Counted from the first letter of the stretch, positions 34,652 to 45,895 are shown. The stretch: DNA of 64,000 bases from Betaproteobacteria bacterium (GCA_029884335.1 JAOUIA010000008.1:16328-80327); one strand, 5' to 3'. The notes: generated by a model from the sequence alone, not told the origin. A program made the numbers and translations.

Positions 34652-34939
34652 TCAGGCCTGCGCTTCCGCGGCCGGCGCCGGCACGGCGACGGCCCCTGCC
34701 GCCGGCGCACGCTTGACCAGCATCGCGACGGTGTCGGACAGCCGCGCGCCGCGCTGCGACCAGTAGGCGAGGCGGTCGTGCGCGATGCGCACGCCTTCCT
34801 CGCCGGCCGCGGCGATCGGGTTGTAGAACCCCACGCGCTCGATGAAGCGGCCGTCGCGGCGATTGCGCGAGTCGGTGACGACGATGTTGTAGAACGGGCG
34901 CTTCTTGGCACCCCCGCGGGCAAGTCGGATGACGACCAT
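34652..34939 (-). CDS. rpsP: 30S ribosomal protein S16
   Basis: A 95-residue S16: [20 protein letters not shown], then [12 protein letters not shown] and the D-R-L-x-Y-W region. The C-terminus has an Ala/Pro/Val-rich extension. First gene of the rpsP-rimM-trmD-rplS operon. Confidence 0.98.
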   Translation of the reverse strand: MVVIRLARGGAKKRPFYNIVVTDSRNRRDGRFIERVGFYNPIAAAGEEGVRIAHDRLAYWSQRGARLSDTVAMLVKRAPAAGAVAVPAPAAEAQA

Positions 34940-35119
34940 GGGTCTTGTCTTCGCTCGGTTGGCTTGGCTGGAGCACGGCGCGATTGCCGTGGTCTGCTGG
35001 AAAAAAGACATTGATTCTACGACGAAAAGGGGGGCGCCGGCAAGGTGCGGCAGTCCGGTCGCCGCGGCCTGGCCTGGGCCGCGACCTGTTGATAATCAAG
35101 GCGTTGCACCGATGCCCGG

Positions 35120-36466
<1,347 letters not shown>

Positions 36467-36628
36467 CTCGGCTTTCGGTCGGGGGTCGGGGCCGGCAGCC
36501 TGCCGGCAGGCGGTGGGAAGCGACTACGGTAAACTCATCGCGGATGCCACATGTTCCCGCCCGTCGAGCGGCAAGCGCCTGGCGCGGCCGCTCCCACGGG
36601 CGGCTGGCACAACCGCGCGCCAGGACGA

Positions 36629-37423
36629 ATGGGAATTCTAATTGAGGTGGCAGCAGCAGCGGCCTACGCCGTCGCCGCGTGGGCGCACTGGCCGGCGCCT
36701 ACCCGCGCGCAGCCGCCGCTGTATGCCGGCAGGCTCGTTCCCCTGGCACTTGCGCTGCACGCGGTGGGGCTCGTCTACGCCATCGCGACCCCCGACGGCT
36801 TCGACCTGTCGCTGACCAACGCGGTGTCGCTGGTCGCGCTGCTTTGCGTGCTCGTCACCTGGGGCAGCGGGTTCCTGCGGACGCTGCCGGGCAGCGCTGC
36901 GGTCGTGCTCCCCGTCGCCGCGGCGGCCGCGCTCGCCTCGGCGCTGATCGTCGCCCCGCACCGCTTCCCCTATGCGGGCGAGCCGTGGGCTGCGCTGCAC
37001 ATTGCGATCGCGCTTTGCGCCTACGCGTTCCTGCTCGTCGCCGCGGTGACGGCGCTGCTGATGACCGGCCTCGAGAACCGCCTGCACCGCGGCCTGCCCG
37101 CCAGCGGCGACGGCACGCCGCCGCTGCTCACGCTCGAGCGCTACCTGTTCCGCCTGATCGCCGCGGGCTTCGTGCTGCTCACCGCCACGCTCGTCACCGG
37201 CGCGCTGTTCTCCGAGGAAGTGTTCGGCAAGCCGTTCAAGCTGACGCACAAGAGCCTGCTCTCGCTGCTCGCGTGGCTCGTCTTCGGCGCGCTGCTGCTC
37301 GGCCGCTGGCGCTTCGGCTGGCGCGGTCGCAAGGCGCGCAACCTCATCGTCGCCGGCAGCGCGCTGCTCGTGCTGGCCTACCTCGGCTACAAGTTCGTGC
37401 TCGAGGTGGTGCTGGGTCGGTGA
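36629..37423 (+). CDS. CcsA/YpjD-like inner-membrane protein (cytochrome c assembly family)
   Basis: A 264-residue protein with eight predicted membrane segments. It has the family His residues and the segment GAL-F-SEEVFGKPFKLTHKSLLSLLAWLVFGALLL near residues 193-230, related to the CcmC/CcsA WWD-region family. Located next to ffh and corB as in many proteobacteria (YpjD). A true heme-handling role is not proven for YpjD. Confidence 0.85.
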   Translation: MGILIEVAAAAAYAVAAWAHWPAPTRAQPPLYAGRLVPLALALHAVGLVYAIATPDGFDLSLTNAVSLVALLCVLVTWGSGFLRTLPGSAAVVLPVAAAAALASALIVAPHRFPYAGEPWAALHIAIALCAYAFLLVAAVTALLMTGLENRLHRGLPASGDGTPPLLTLERYLFRLIAAGFVLLTATLVTGALFSEEVFGKPFKLTHKSLLSLLAWLVFGALLLGRWRFGWRGRKARNLIVAGSALLVLAYLGYKFVLEVVLGR

Positions 37424-37436
37424 GCGCCGCCGCGCC

Positions 37437-38744
37437 GTGAACGACCTGTCGCTCGGCACGCTGCTGTCGGTACTCGCCGTGCTGCTCGCGGCATCCGGCC
37501 TCTTCTCGATCGCCGAAACGGCGATGATGGCGGCGAACCGTCACCGCCTGAAGCACCGCGCCGGCCAGGGGCAGCGTGGCGCGCAGCTCGCGCTCGACCT
37601 CCTGGCCAAGACCGAACGGCTGCTCGGCGTCATCCTGCTCGGCAACAACCTGATCAACGCCGCGGCCGCGACCCTGACAGCCGTCATCGTCGCGCGCCTG
37701 TTCGGCGAGGGCGAGCTCGCGCTGGCGCTGGGCACGGTGGCGGTGACGTTCGCCATCCTGGTGTTCTCGGAGATCACGCCCAAGGTGATCGGCGCGGCGC
37801 ACGCCGACGCGATCGCCCCCTACGCGGCCTACGCGCTCAACCCGCTGCTGCGGCCGCCGGTCACCTGGGTCGTCGCCTTCGTCAACCTGTTCGTGCAGGC
37901 GCTGCTGTGGCTCACGCGCCTGCGCGGCGCCGCGAGCGCCGGCGCGGCGCTGACGCAGGAGGAGATCCGCTCGCTCGTGCTCGAGGGCCAGTACTTCCGC
38001 GGCAAGCACCGCGCGATGCTCGCGAACCTGTTCGACCTCGAGGACGCCACCGTCGACGACGTGATGACGCCGCGCCACCAGATCCACGCGCTCGACCTCG
38101 CGGAGCGCCCGGCGGCCCTGCGCGAGCAGCTGGCGACGAGCTTCCACACCCGCCTGCCGGTCTGCGAGCACTCGCTCGACAACGTGCTCGGCATCCTGCA
38201 CATCAAGCAAGTCCTGGCGCTGCAAGGCGAGGGCATCGACGCCGAGGCCCTGCGGCCCCTCCTGCGCCCGCCGTACTTCGTGCCGGCCGGCACGCCGCTG
38301 CTGACGCAGCTCTCCCAGTTCCAGCACGACCGCCAGCGGCTCGGGCTCGTCGTCGACGAGTACGGCGAGCTCAAGGGCCTGGTCACGATCGAGGACATCG
38401 TCGAGGAGATCATCGGCGAGTTCACCACCGGCGCCCCGGGCGGCGGCACGGCGACGCAGTGGCGCCGGGAGGCGGACGGGAGCGTGGTCGTCGACGGCAT
38501 GACGCCGCTGCGGGTGCTGAACCGGCGGCTGGGCATGCGTTTCCCGCTCGACGGGCCGAAGACGCTCAGCGGGGCGGTGGTCGAGGCGCTCGGCGACATC
38601 CCTGACGCCGGGCAGGCCATCGTCCTCGCCGGGCAGCGCGTGGAGGTGCTGCAGACGCAGGGACGGGCGGTGCGCGTCGCCCGGGTGACGCCGGCCGTCA
38701 CTCCGGCCGCCGTTCCTTTACAAACCGGGGGCGGGCGGGCATGA
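37437..38744 (+). CDS. corB: CorB/HlyC-type CBS-domain membrane protein
   Basis: A 435-residue protein. DUF21/CNNM domain with four membrane segments (1-150; FSIAETAMMAANRHRL near 24-39). Two CBS domains lie near 200-330 (VMTPRHQIHAL; LVTIEDIVEEIIGEF) and a CorC_HlyC domain at the end. The family is linked to Mg2+ transport. GTG start 37437 is 14 bp after the CcsA-like gene, so the two form an operon. Confidence 0.93.
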   Translation: MNDLSLGTLLSVLAVLLAASGLFSIAETAMMAANRHRLKHRAGQGQRGAQLALDLLAKTERLLGVILLGNNLINAAAATLTAVIVARLFGEGELALALGTVAVTFAILVFSEITPKVIGAAHADAIAPYAAYALNPLLRPPVTWVVAFVNLFVQALLWLTRLRGAASAGAALTQEEIRSLVLEGQYFRGKHRAMLANLFDLEDATVDDVMTPRHQIHALDLAERPAALREQLATSFHTRLPVCEHSLDNVLGILHIKQVLALQGEGIDAEALRPLLRPPYFVPAGTPLLTQLSQFQHDRQRLGLVVDEYGELKGLVTIEDIVEEIIGEFTTGAPGGGTATQWRREADGSVVVDGMTPLRVLNRRLGMRFPLDGPKTLSGAVVEALGDIPDAGQAIVLAGQRVEVLQTQGRAVRVARVTPAVTPAAVPLQTGGGRA

Positions 38745-38856
38745 TCCTCGGCCCGCATTTTATGCGAATGGAATAGCCCGCCTCGGTGGGCATGCTAGTT
38801 GCTTGTTACGGTGGTCCTGTTGTGCATGACAGGTCCACAGCTGCGGCCCCGACACG

Positions 38857-40572
38857 ATGGCAACCCACGCTGCCCAACGCAACCTCTCCGGCCTCGCCCG
38901 CGCGCTGGCCCAGCAGGGGCTCGTCTCGGAAGCCGATGCGGACGCCATCCAGTCGCAGGCCGTCCAGTCCGGCATCACGTTCGTCGAGCAGCTGCTGCAG
39001 AACAAGCGGATCTCCGCAGCACAGCTCGCCGTGTTCGCCTCCCGCGCGTTCGGCGTCCCGCTGTTCGACCTCTCGGCGTTCGACCTCGACCTCATCCAGA
39101 AGGACCTGTTCGACCCGAAGATCGCCCACTCGCGGCGCGTGCTGCCGCTGGCCAAGCGCGGCAACCGGCTGTTCGTCGCAGTGTCCGATCCCGCCAACCT
39201 GCAGGCGCTGGAGGAAGTCCGCTTCAAGACCAACCTCGTCCCCGAGGCGCTGGTGGTCGAGGACGACAAGCTCGGCGCGGCGATCGGCAAGCTGCTCGAC
39301 GCCTCGGGCGCGAACCTGCGCGACCTCGCGAACCTCGACGACCTCGAAGTCGACCTCAAGGAGGCCCAGGTCGCGGTCATCGAGGAGGACTCGGACGTCG
39401 AGGACGCGCCGGTCGTCAAGTACATCCAGAAGCTCCTGATCGACGCGATCGCCACCGGCGCGTCGGACATCCACTTCGAGCCCTACGAGAAGTTCTTCCG
39501 CGTGCGCTACCGCGTCGACGGCATCCTCTCCGAGGTCGCGCAGCCGCCGCTGGCGATCAAGGACAAGGTCGCATCGCGCATCAAGGTCATCTCGCGGCTG
39601 GACATCGCCGAGAAGCGCGTGCCGCAGGACGGCCGCATGAAGATCGTGCTGTCGAAGAACAAGGCGATCGACTTCCGGGTGTCGACGCTGCCGACGCTGT
39701 TCGGCGAGAAGATCGTGATGCGGATCCTCGACAGCTCGGGCGTCAAGCTCGGCATCGAGGCGCTCGGCTACGAGGCCGACCAGCAGCAGGCGCTGCTGCA
39801 CGCGATCGGCCGCCCCTACGGCATGATCCTCGTCACCGGGCCGACCGGTTCCGGCAAGACGGTGTCGCTCTACACCTGCCTCAACATCCTGAACCAGCCG
39901 GGCATCAACATCAGCACCGCCGAGGACCCGGCGGAAATCCAGCTGCCCGGCATCAACCAGGTCAACGTCAACGAGAAGGCGGGCCTCACCTTCGCCGCGG
40001 CCCTGCGCTCGTTCCTGCGCCAGGACCCGGACATCGTGATGGTCGGCGAAATCCGCGACCTCGAGACCGCCGACATCGCGATCAAGGCCGCGCAGACCGG
40101 CCACCTGGTGCTCTCGACGCTGCACACCAACGACGCCCCGACGACGCTGACGCGGCTCGCCAACATGGGCGTGGCGCCGTTCAACATCGCCTCGTCGGTG
40201 CACCTCATCACCGCGCAGCGCCTCGGCCGCAAGCTGTGCCCGCAGTGCAAGCAGCCCGAGGACATCCCGCCCGAGGCGCTGCTGCGCGCCGGCTTCAAGG
40301 AAGAGGACCTCGACGGCAGCTGGCAGCCGATGGGTCCGGTCGGCTGCGACCACTGCAAGGGCTCCGGCTACAAGGGCCGCGTCGGCATCTACCAGGTGAT
40401 GCCGATCAGCGACGAGATGCGCCAGCTGATCATGCGCAGCGGCACCACGGCGCTCGACATCGCCGCGCTCGCCCAGACCGAAGGCGTGCGCGACCTGCGC
40501 CAGTCCGGCCTCGTCAAGGTCCGCTCCGGCGTCACCTCGCTCGAGGAAATCGAGGCGGTCACCAACGAATAG
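38857..40572 (+). CDS. pilB: Type IV pilus assembly ATPase PilB
   Basis: A 571-residue secretion ATPase. N-terminal T2SSE_N domain (1-160), Walker A GPTGSGKT (near 329-336), Walker B region DIVMVGEIRDLETA near 394, and a tetracysteine zinc site (CPQC and CDHC) in the C-terminal domain. It powers pilin polymerisation in the cytoplasm. First of pilB-pilC-pilD. Confidence 0.97.
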   Translation: MATHAAQRNLSGLARALAQQGLVSEADADAIQSQAVQSGITFVEQLLQNKRISAAQLAVFASRAFGVPLFDLSAFDLDLIQKDLFDPKIAHSRRVLPLAKRGNRLFVAVSDPANLQALEEVRFKTNLVPEALVVEDDKLGAAIGKLLDASGANLRDLANLDDLEVDLKEAQVAVIEEDSDVEDAPVVKYIQKLLIDAIATGASDIHFEPYEKFFRVRYRVDGILSEVAQPPLAIKDKVASRIKVISRLDIAEKRVPQDGRMKIVLSKNKAIDFRVSTLPTLFGEKIVMRILDSSGVKLGIEALGYEADQQQALLHAIGRPYGMILVTGPTGSGKTVSLYTCLNILNQPGINISTAEDPAEIQLPGINQVNVNEKAGLTFAAALRSFLRQDPDIVMVGEIRDLETADIAIKAAQTGHLVLSTLHTNDAPTTLTRLANMGVAPFNIASSVHLITAQRLGRKLCPQCKQPEDIPPEALLRAGFKEEDLDGSWQPMGPVGCDHCKGSGYKGRVGIYQVMPISDEMRQLIMRSGTTALDIAALAQTEGVRDLRQSGLVKVRSGVTSLEEIEAVTNE

Positions 40573-40609
40573 CGGCGCGGCGATCCGCGCGAGCAGGAAG
40601 GGAGTCCTC

Positions 40610-41854
40610 ATGGCCACCGCAACCACCACCGCGACGCAGCGCAAGGAGAAGCCCTCCGCCGTCAAGGAGTACACCTACGTCTGGGAGGGCCTGGACCGCT
40701 CCAACCGCCAGGTGCGCGGCGAGATCAAGGCGGCCTCCGAGACGGTGGTCACCACGACGCTGCGCCGCCAGGGCATCCGCATCACGAAGCTCAAGCGGCA
40801 GAGCTTCCGCGGCGGCAAGAAGGTCACCGAGAAGGACATCGCGTTCTTCACCCGCCAGCTCGCCACGATGCTGAAGTCCGGCGTGCCGCTGCTGCAGTCC
40901 TTCGAGATCGTCGCGCGCGGCCACGCGAACGCGCGCTTCTCCCGGCTGATGATGGACATCAAGGGCCGCATCGAGACCGGCGCGTCGATGTCGCAGGCGT
41001 TCCGCGCGCACCCGGCCCACTTCGACAACCTGTACTGCAACCTCGTCGCCGCGGGCGAGTCCTCGGGCACGATCGACGCGATCCTCGAGCGGCTGGCGAC
41101 CTACAAGGAGAAGATCCTCGCCCTCAAGAGCAAGATCAAGTCGGCGATGTTCTATCCGATGTCGGTGATCGTCGTGGCGATCGTCGTCGTGTGGGTGATC
41201 ATGGTGTTCGTCGTGCCGGCGTTCAAGGAGGTGTTCACCAGCTTCGGCGCGGACCTCCCGGCGCCGACGCTGATCGTGATGGCGATCTCGGATTTCTTCG
41301 TCACCTACTGGTGGGCGATGTTCCTCATCGTCGCCGGCGCGGTCACGGCGATTTCGTTCCTGTTCAAGCGCTCCGAGGCCTTCCGCTTCGGCTTCGACCG
41401 GCTCATCCTGCGCGCGCCGGTGGTCGGCGAGATCCTGCGCAAGGCGACGATCGCGCGCTGGACGCGCACGCTCTCGACGATGTTCGCGGCCGGCGTGCCG
41501 CTGGTCGAGTCGCTCGACGCCGTCGCCGGCGCCTCGGGCAACGCGCTCTACGCGCAGGGCACCCGCAAGATCCAGACCGACGTCTCGACCGGCACCAGCC
41601 TCACCAACGCGATGACCTCGACGAACCTGTTCCCGTCGATGGTCCTGCAGATGACGCAGATCGGCGAGGAGTCGGGCTCGCTCGACGGGATGCTGGGAAA
41701 GATCGCCGACTTCTACGAGCGGGAGGTCGACGACGCGGTCGCGGCGCTCTCCAGCCTGCTCGAGCCGATCATCATCGTGTTCCTCGGCGTGGTGATCGGC
41801 GGCCTGGTGATCGCGATGTACCTGCCGATCTTCAAGCTCGGCTCGGTGGTCTAG
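40610..41854 (+). CDS. pilC: Type IV pilus inner-membrane platform protein PilC
   Basis: A 414-residue GspF-family protein with two T2SSF domains, about 80-205 and 285-405, each with a membrane helix after it and a third at the end. Conserved pieces: FFTRQLATMLKSGVPL and WTRTLSTMFAAGVPLVESL. It couples PilB motion to pilus growth. Confidence 0.97.
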   Translation: MATATTTATQRKEKPSAVKEYTYVWEGLDRSNRQVRGEIKAASETVVTTTLRRQGIRITKLKRQSFRGGKKVTEKDIAFFTRQLATMLKSGVPLLQSFEIVARGHANARFSRLMMDIKGRIETGASMSQAFRAHPAHFDNLYCNLVAAGESSGTIDAILERLATYKEKILALKSKIKSAMFYPMSVIVVAIVVVWVIMVFVVPAFKEVFTSFGADLPAPTLIVMAISDFFVTYWWAMFLIVAGAVTAISFLFKRSEAFRFGFDRLILRAPVVGEILRKATIARWTRTLSTMFAAGVPLVESLDAVAGASGNALYAQGTRKIQTDVSTGTSLTNAMTSTNLFPSMVLQMTQIGEESGSLDGMLGKIADFYEREVDDAVAALSSLLEPIIIVFLGVVIGGLVIAMYLPIFKLGSVV

Positions 41855-41876
41855 CCGCAAGCAAGCGCCGGCGGCG

Positions 41877-42722
41877 ATGATCGACGCCCTTCTCGACCCG
41901 GCGGTCGCGACGGCCGCCGCGGCGGTGCTCGGCCTTCTCGTCGGCAGCTTCCTCAATGTCGTCATCCACCGCCTGCCGAAGATGCTCGAGCGCGGCTGGG
42001 CGCAGCAGTGCGCCGAGCTGCGCGGCGAGGAGGCCGTCTCCGAGCCGGCCTACAACCTCGTCGTGCCGCGCTCGGCGTGCCCCTCCTGCGGGCACCGGAT
42101 CGGCGCGCTGGAAAACGTCCCGGTGCTGTCCTGGCTCGCGCTGCGCGGGCGCTGCCGGGGCTGCGGCGCACGCATCCCGGCGCGCTACCCGATCGTCGAG
42201 CTGACCGCGGGCGTCCTCGCCGCGGCCGCGATCTGGCGCTTCGGTCCCACCTGGCAGGGGCTGGGCGCGTGCGTGCTGCTGTGGGCGCTGGTCGCGCTCA
42301 CCTTCATCGACGCCGACACCCAGCTGCTGCCCGACGACATCACGCTGCCGCTGCTGTGGGCCGGCCTGGCGGCCAACCTGTTCGGGCTGTTCGTGCCGCT
42401 GGCCGACGCGGTGATCGGCGCGATCGCCGGCTACGTCTCGCTGTGGACCGTCTACTGGGCCTTCAAGCTGATCCGCGGCAAGGAGGGCATGGGCTACGGC
42501 GACTTCAAGCTGCTCGCCGCGCTGGGTGCCTGGCTGGGGTGGAAGGTGCTGCCGGGGATCGTGTTGATTTCCTCCGCCGTCGGGGCGATCGTCGGCATCG
42601 CTCTCATCGTTTTCCGGCGCCACGACCGCGCCGTCCCGCTTCCCTACGGACCCTACCTCGCGGCCGCCGGCGCGATTGCGCTCTTCGCCGGCCCGTCGCT
42701 CGCAAGGCTCTACCTGCCGTGA
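41877..42722 (+). CDS. pilD: Prepilin leader peptidase / N-methyltransferase PilD
   Basis: A 281-residue A24 peptidase. The N-terminal cytoplasmic loop has a CxxC pair (CPSC, CRGC) that binds zinc in the methyltransferase part. Catalytic Asp pairs are FIDADTQLLPDD and GYGDFK. About eight membrane segments. It cleaves and methylates prepilins. The stop overlaps the coaE GTG. Confidence 0.97.
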   Translation: MIDALLDPAVATAAAAVLGLLVGSFLNVVIHRLPKMLERGWAQQCAELRGEEAVSEPAYNLVVPRSACPSCGHRIGALENVPVLSWLALRGRCRGCGARIPARYPIVELTAGVLAAAAIWRFGPTWQGLGACVLLWALVALTFIDADTQLLPDDITLPLLWAGLAANLFGLFVPLADAVIGAIAGYVSLWTVYWAFKLIRGKEGMGYGDFKLLAALGAWLGWKVLPGIVLISSAVGAIVGIALIVFRRHDRAVPLPYGPYLAAAGAIALFAGPSLARLYLP

Positions 42723-43375
42723 GCAGCGAGGGCGCGGCGCGCGTCGGCGGGGCACATGCGCGGACACTCGTCGTCGGCGTGACCGGCGGCATCGGTTGCG
42801 GCAAGTCGTCGGTGGCCGATGCTTTCGCGCGACTGGGCGCACCGGTGATCGACACCGACGCGATCGCCCACGAGCTCTCCGCCCCCGGCGCGGCGGGCCA
42901 GGCCGCCGTCGCCGAGGCGTTCGGCCCGGAGGCCGTGGCCGCGGACGGCAGCCTCGACCGCGCGTGGCTGCGCGCCCGGGCCTTTGCCGATCCTGCGTTC
43001 CGCGCCAGGCTCGAGGGGCTCCTTCATCCCCTGATCGGCGCGGAAACGCTGCGCAGGATGGCGGCGTGGACCGCGCCCTACGGCCTGTGCGTCGTGCCGC
43101 TCCTGTTCGAGAGCGGACGCCTGCTCGGCCACGTCGATCGCGTGCTCGTCGTCGACTGCCCCGAGGATGCGCAGGTCGCGCGCGTGACGGCGCGCAGCGG
43201 CCTCGCCCCGGAGGAGGTGCGCGCGATCATGGCGGCACAGGCGTCGCGCGCCGAGCGCCTCGCCCGCGCCGACGACGTGATCGACAATGGCGGACCGCCG
43301 CGGGCGCTGGCCCCGCAGGTCGCGGAACTCGACAAGCGCTATCGCGCGCTCGCCGCAGCCGGGACAAAAAGCTAG
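42719..43375 (+). CDS. coaE: Dephospho-CoA kinase
   Basis: A 218-residue kinase: P-loop GVTGGIGCGKSSVADAF (near 21-37), IDTDAIAHEL near 46, and the conserved PLLFESG near 122. Last step of CoA synthesis. GTG 42719 overlaps the pilD stop (GTGA). The pilD-coaE-zapD-yacG neighbourhood is conserved. Confidence 0.97.
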   Translation: MSSEGAARVGGAHARTLVVGVTGGIGCGKSSVADAFARLGAPVIDTDAIAHELSAPGAAGQAAVAEAFGPEAVAADGSLDRAWLRARAFADPAFRARLEGLLHPLIGAETLRRMAAWTAPYGLCVVPLLFESGRLLGHVDRVLVVDCPEDAQVARVTARSGLAPEEVRAIMAAQASRAERLARADDVIDNGGPPRALAPQVAELDKRYRALAAAGTKS

Positions 43376-43429
43376 CGGTCGCCGCGGTGCGTGGGGCAGA
43401 ATGGCGCCTGACGGAGAGCCTGCCCCGCC

Positions 43430-44188
43430 GTGATCCGGTACGAGCACCCGCTGAACGAGCGCATCCGGACGCTGATGCGCCTCGAGGACCTCTTCGCGCG
43501 CACGCGCTTCTTCGCCGCGCAGGAAGCGCCCCCGGACCACCACGCCGCGCTGCTCTCGCTGTTCGAGATCACCGACGTCGCCGCGCGCGCGGACCTCAAG
43601 GCGGACCTGCTGCAGGAACTCGAGCGACAGAAGACCGCGCTCGCGCCGCTGCGCTCGAACCAGGCGATCGATCAGGCCGCGCTGGAGGCGCTGCTCGCCG
43701 ACACCGACGCGGCGGCCGCGCAGCTGCTCGCGCAGCAGGGCAAGGTCGGCGCGCACCTGCGCGACAACGAGTGGCTGATGGCGATCAAGCAGCGCACCGC
43801 GATCCCCGGCGGCGTCTCCGAGTTCGACCTGCCCGCCTACCACTACTGGCTCAACCGCCCGCCGGAAGAGCGGCGCCGCGACCTCGCCGGCTGGATCGAG
43901 CCGTTCGCCCCGATCTCCGCGTGCATCTCCATCGTGCTGCGCCTGCTGCGCGAGAACGGGCGCTCGAGCCGCCACGTCGCGCACCACGGCGTCTTTCAAC
44001 TCATGCTGACCACGACGAAGGTCGCCCAGCTGCTGCGCCTGACGCTCGCGCGCGAGATTCCCTGCGTGCCGGAGATCAGCGCGAACAAGTACGCGCTCAA
44101 CATCCGCTTCATCGGCGTGTCCGGCATGGACCGCGGCTCGGTCTACGACGGCGACGTCGACTTCGAGCTGATGTTCTGCAATCTCTGA
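43430..44188 (+). CDS. zapD: Cell division protein ZapD
   Basis: A 252-residue ZapD (MIRYEHPLNERIRTLMRLE, then PAYHYWLNRPPEERRRDL, FIGVSGMDRGSVYDGDVDFEL). It cross-links FtsZ filaments. GTG start 43430. Its last 46 bp overlap the end of the convergent O-antigen-ligase-like gene. Confidence 0.96.
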   Translation: MIRYEHPLNERIRTLMRLEDLFARTRFFAAQEAPPDHHAALLSLFEITDVAARADLKADLLQELERQKTALAPLRSNQAIDQAALEALLADTDAAAAQLLAQQGKVGAHLRDNEWLMAIKQRTAIPGGVSEFDLPAYHYWLNRPPEERRRDLAGWIEPFAPISACISIVLRLLRENGRSSRHVAHHGVFQLMLTTTKVAQLLRLTLAREIPCVPEISANKYALNIRFIGVSGMDRGSVYDGDVDFELMFCNL

Positions 44189-45534
44189 GGCGGCTCCGCG
44201 GCCGCGTGTGCGGCCATCGCCAGCGCGAACCAGAAGCTCATCCACTGGTCGAGGCGCGGGAAGGTCTGCAGGAACTGCCAGGCCACGGCGAAGTAGGCGC
44301 ACAAGGCCAGCGCGATCGCGCGGTTGTGCGGCGCCAGCGCCTGCCCGCGCCACAGCGACCAGCCCAGCCCCCACAGGACCGCGCCCAGCGAGAGCAGCCC
44401 GCCTTCGCTGCCTATCTCCAGCCAGACGTTCGCCGCGACCGGCTCGATCAGGCGGGTGCGTCCCTCCCGCACGCCGTTGCCGAGCAACACGGAGCGCCTG
44501 ATGTCCTCGACGGCGTCGATCGCCGCCTTCACGCGCTGGCCCTCGCTGGTCTCGACCGGCTTGCGGTCCCTGTTCCAGTCGTCGAGGGCGCGGCGGCGCG
44601 CCTCGCCCTCGAGGCAGTGAAGGCCGAGCACAGGCAGGACGCTGTCGAGCAGCGGGCAGATGCGCTCGAGCGTTTGACCGGCGCCCAGAGGCCCGACAAG
44701 CGCCGTGAACCGCTCGCGGTTCGCCGGCGACGCCAGCGCGATGGCAAGGGCGACTGCCGCGATCGCGGCGGCGCCGCCGACGTGACGCAGCGAACGGACG
44801 CGGTCGGCCCGCGCGGACCCCGCCCCCGCGAAAGGCAGCAGCACGACGAACACGGCGACGTACAGCCACCCCGTGCGGGACATGAGGATCACCAGCGCGA
44901 CGAAGCCGAGGCCGGTCACCGCAACGGCGAGCCGCGGCGCCTGGCTGCCGATACGCGTCACGCTGAGCGCCCACGCGAGCGCCAGGGCCGCCGCGGCGTA
45001 CGACGGCTCGTAGTGGAACGCGTGCGGCCGCCAGAGCGTGCCCCCGGAGGCCAGCGCGTTGGGCTGGCCGTGCCCGATCATCGCCTGGGGACCACCGATG
45101 AATCCAGTGGCGAAGTCCGTCACCAGGATCGCGGCGAGCACCAGGTAGCACGCGAAGTAGCCTCGCGCGAGGTCCGCGGGCCGGAACAGCCGGCACCACG
45201 CGTACGCGCCGACGAGGTTCAGCGCGAACCACGCCGCCTTGACCAGGCCGGGCAGCGGCGACGGGGACACGAGGGCGGACAGGCTGAAGAGCGCGATGAA
45301 AGGCGCCCACCCGATGGCGAGGAAGCGCGCGTGCGCGGCGAGCCCGTCGCGTTCGCGCCACAGCCAGGCCGCCAGTCCGAGTACGAGCAACAGGTTGGCG
45401 TAGCGGACGTTGACGCCGAACGCACGGAACCCGAACACCAGGTCCGCGCCCCCGAGGAAGAAGGCGGTCGCGCAAAGCGCAACCGCGGGTCCGGGGGCAA
45501 GCCAGGAGCGGATCGGGTCTCGGGAGGGAGTCAC
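44143..45534 (-). CDS. O-antigen ligase/polymerase-like membrane protein (Wzy_C family)
   Basis: A 463-residue polytopic protein with about 11-12 hydrophobic segments. The long periplasmic loop (about 270-380) and the ILMSRTGWLYVA segment near 225 fit the WaaL/Wzy_C superfamily, which includes O-antigen ligases and PilO-type pilin glycosyl-transferring enzymes. No other polysaccharide genes are nearby; pilus genes are. GTG 45534 start; its C-terminus overlaps the zapD end. Confidence 0.8.
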   Translation of the reverse strand: MTPSRDPIRSWLAPGPAVALCATAFFLGGADLVFGFRAFGVNVRYANLLLVLGLAAWLWRERDGLAAHARFLAIGWAPFIALFSLSALVSPSPLPGLVKAAWFALNLVGAYAWCRLFRPADLARGYFACYLVLAAILVTDFATGFIGGPQAMIGHGQPNALASGGTLWRPHAFHYEPSYAAAALALAWALSVTRIGSQAPRLAVAVTGLGFVALVILMSRTGWLYVAVFVVLLPFAGAGSARADRVRSLRHVGGAAAIAAVALAIALASPANRERFTALVGPLGAGQTLERICPLLDSVLPVLGLHCLEGEARRRALDDWNRDRKPVETSEGQRVKAAIDAVEDIRRSVLLGNGVREGRTRLIEPVAANVWLEIGSEGGLLSLGAVLWGLGWSLWRGQALAPHNRAIALALCAYFAVAWQFLQTFPRLDQWMSFWFALAMAAHAAAEPPQRLQNISSKSTSPS

Positions 45535-45691
45535 CGGTGCAGTGCGCCGCTAGTCGACGAGAGGGAGAGGACAGGACCGCACCGCGCTCCACCCGCTACG
45601 CGACGAGCATCGTCGGGCGCGCAGTCGCTCCGGCGCATCGCCGCCAGCCCGCTGCGTTAGGATACCCTGCCTTCCGCGCCCGCCCCGACCG

Positions 45692-45895
45692 ATGAACGCG
45701 CACCGCACTGTCCGCTGCCCCACCTGCGGCGCGAGCGTCGAGTGGACGCCGCAGTCGAAGTGGCGACCCTTCTGCAGCGAGCGCTGCCGCACGATCGACC
45801 TCGGCGCGTGGGCCAACGAGTCCTACCGCGTGCCGGCGGTCGGGAAGGACGACGAGGACGAGGCGGGCGCGCCGGCGCCCGATGCGGAGAAATGA
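45692..45895 (+). CDS. yacG: DNA gyrase inhibitor / zinc-binding protein YacG
   Basis: A 67-residue zinc protein with Cys at 9, 12, 28 and 32 (CPTC, CSERC) and the conserved [22 protein letters not shown]. It binds GyrB in E. coli. The last codons and stop (AAATGA) lie inside a family 2 palindromic repeat. Confidence 0.95.
   Translation: MNAHRTVRCPTCGASVEWTPQSKWRPFCSERCRTIDLGAWANESYRVPAVGKDDEDEAGAPAPDAEK

Noticed and set aside
35040..35090. GC hairpin after the ffh stop as a terminator
   Set aside because: Inverted repeat is present, but no T tract follows on the ffh strand, and the side relative to ffh does not fit convincingly.
35089..35099. TTGATAATCAA before rpsP as an FNR site
   Set aside because: The half-sites are separated by 1 base instead of 4, so it cannot fit an FNR dimer; chance palindrome.
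42676..45660. 994-codon frame across coaE, zapD and the ligase-like gene
   Set aside because: Out of frame with three recognisable genes; no conserved motif.
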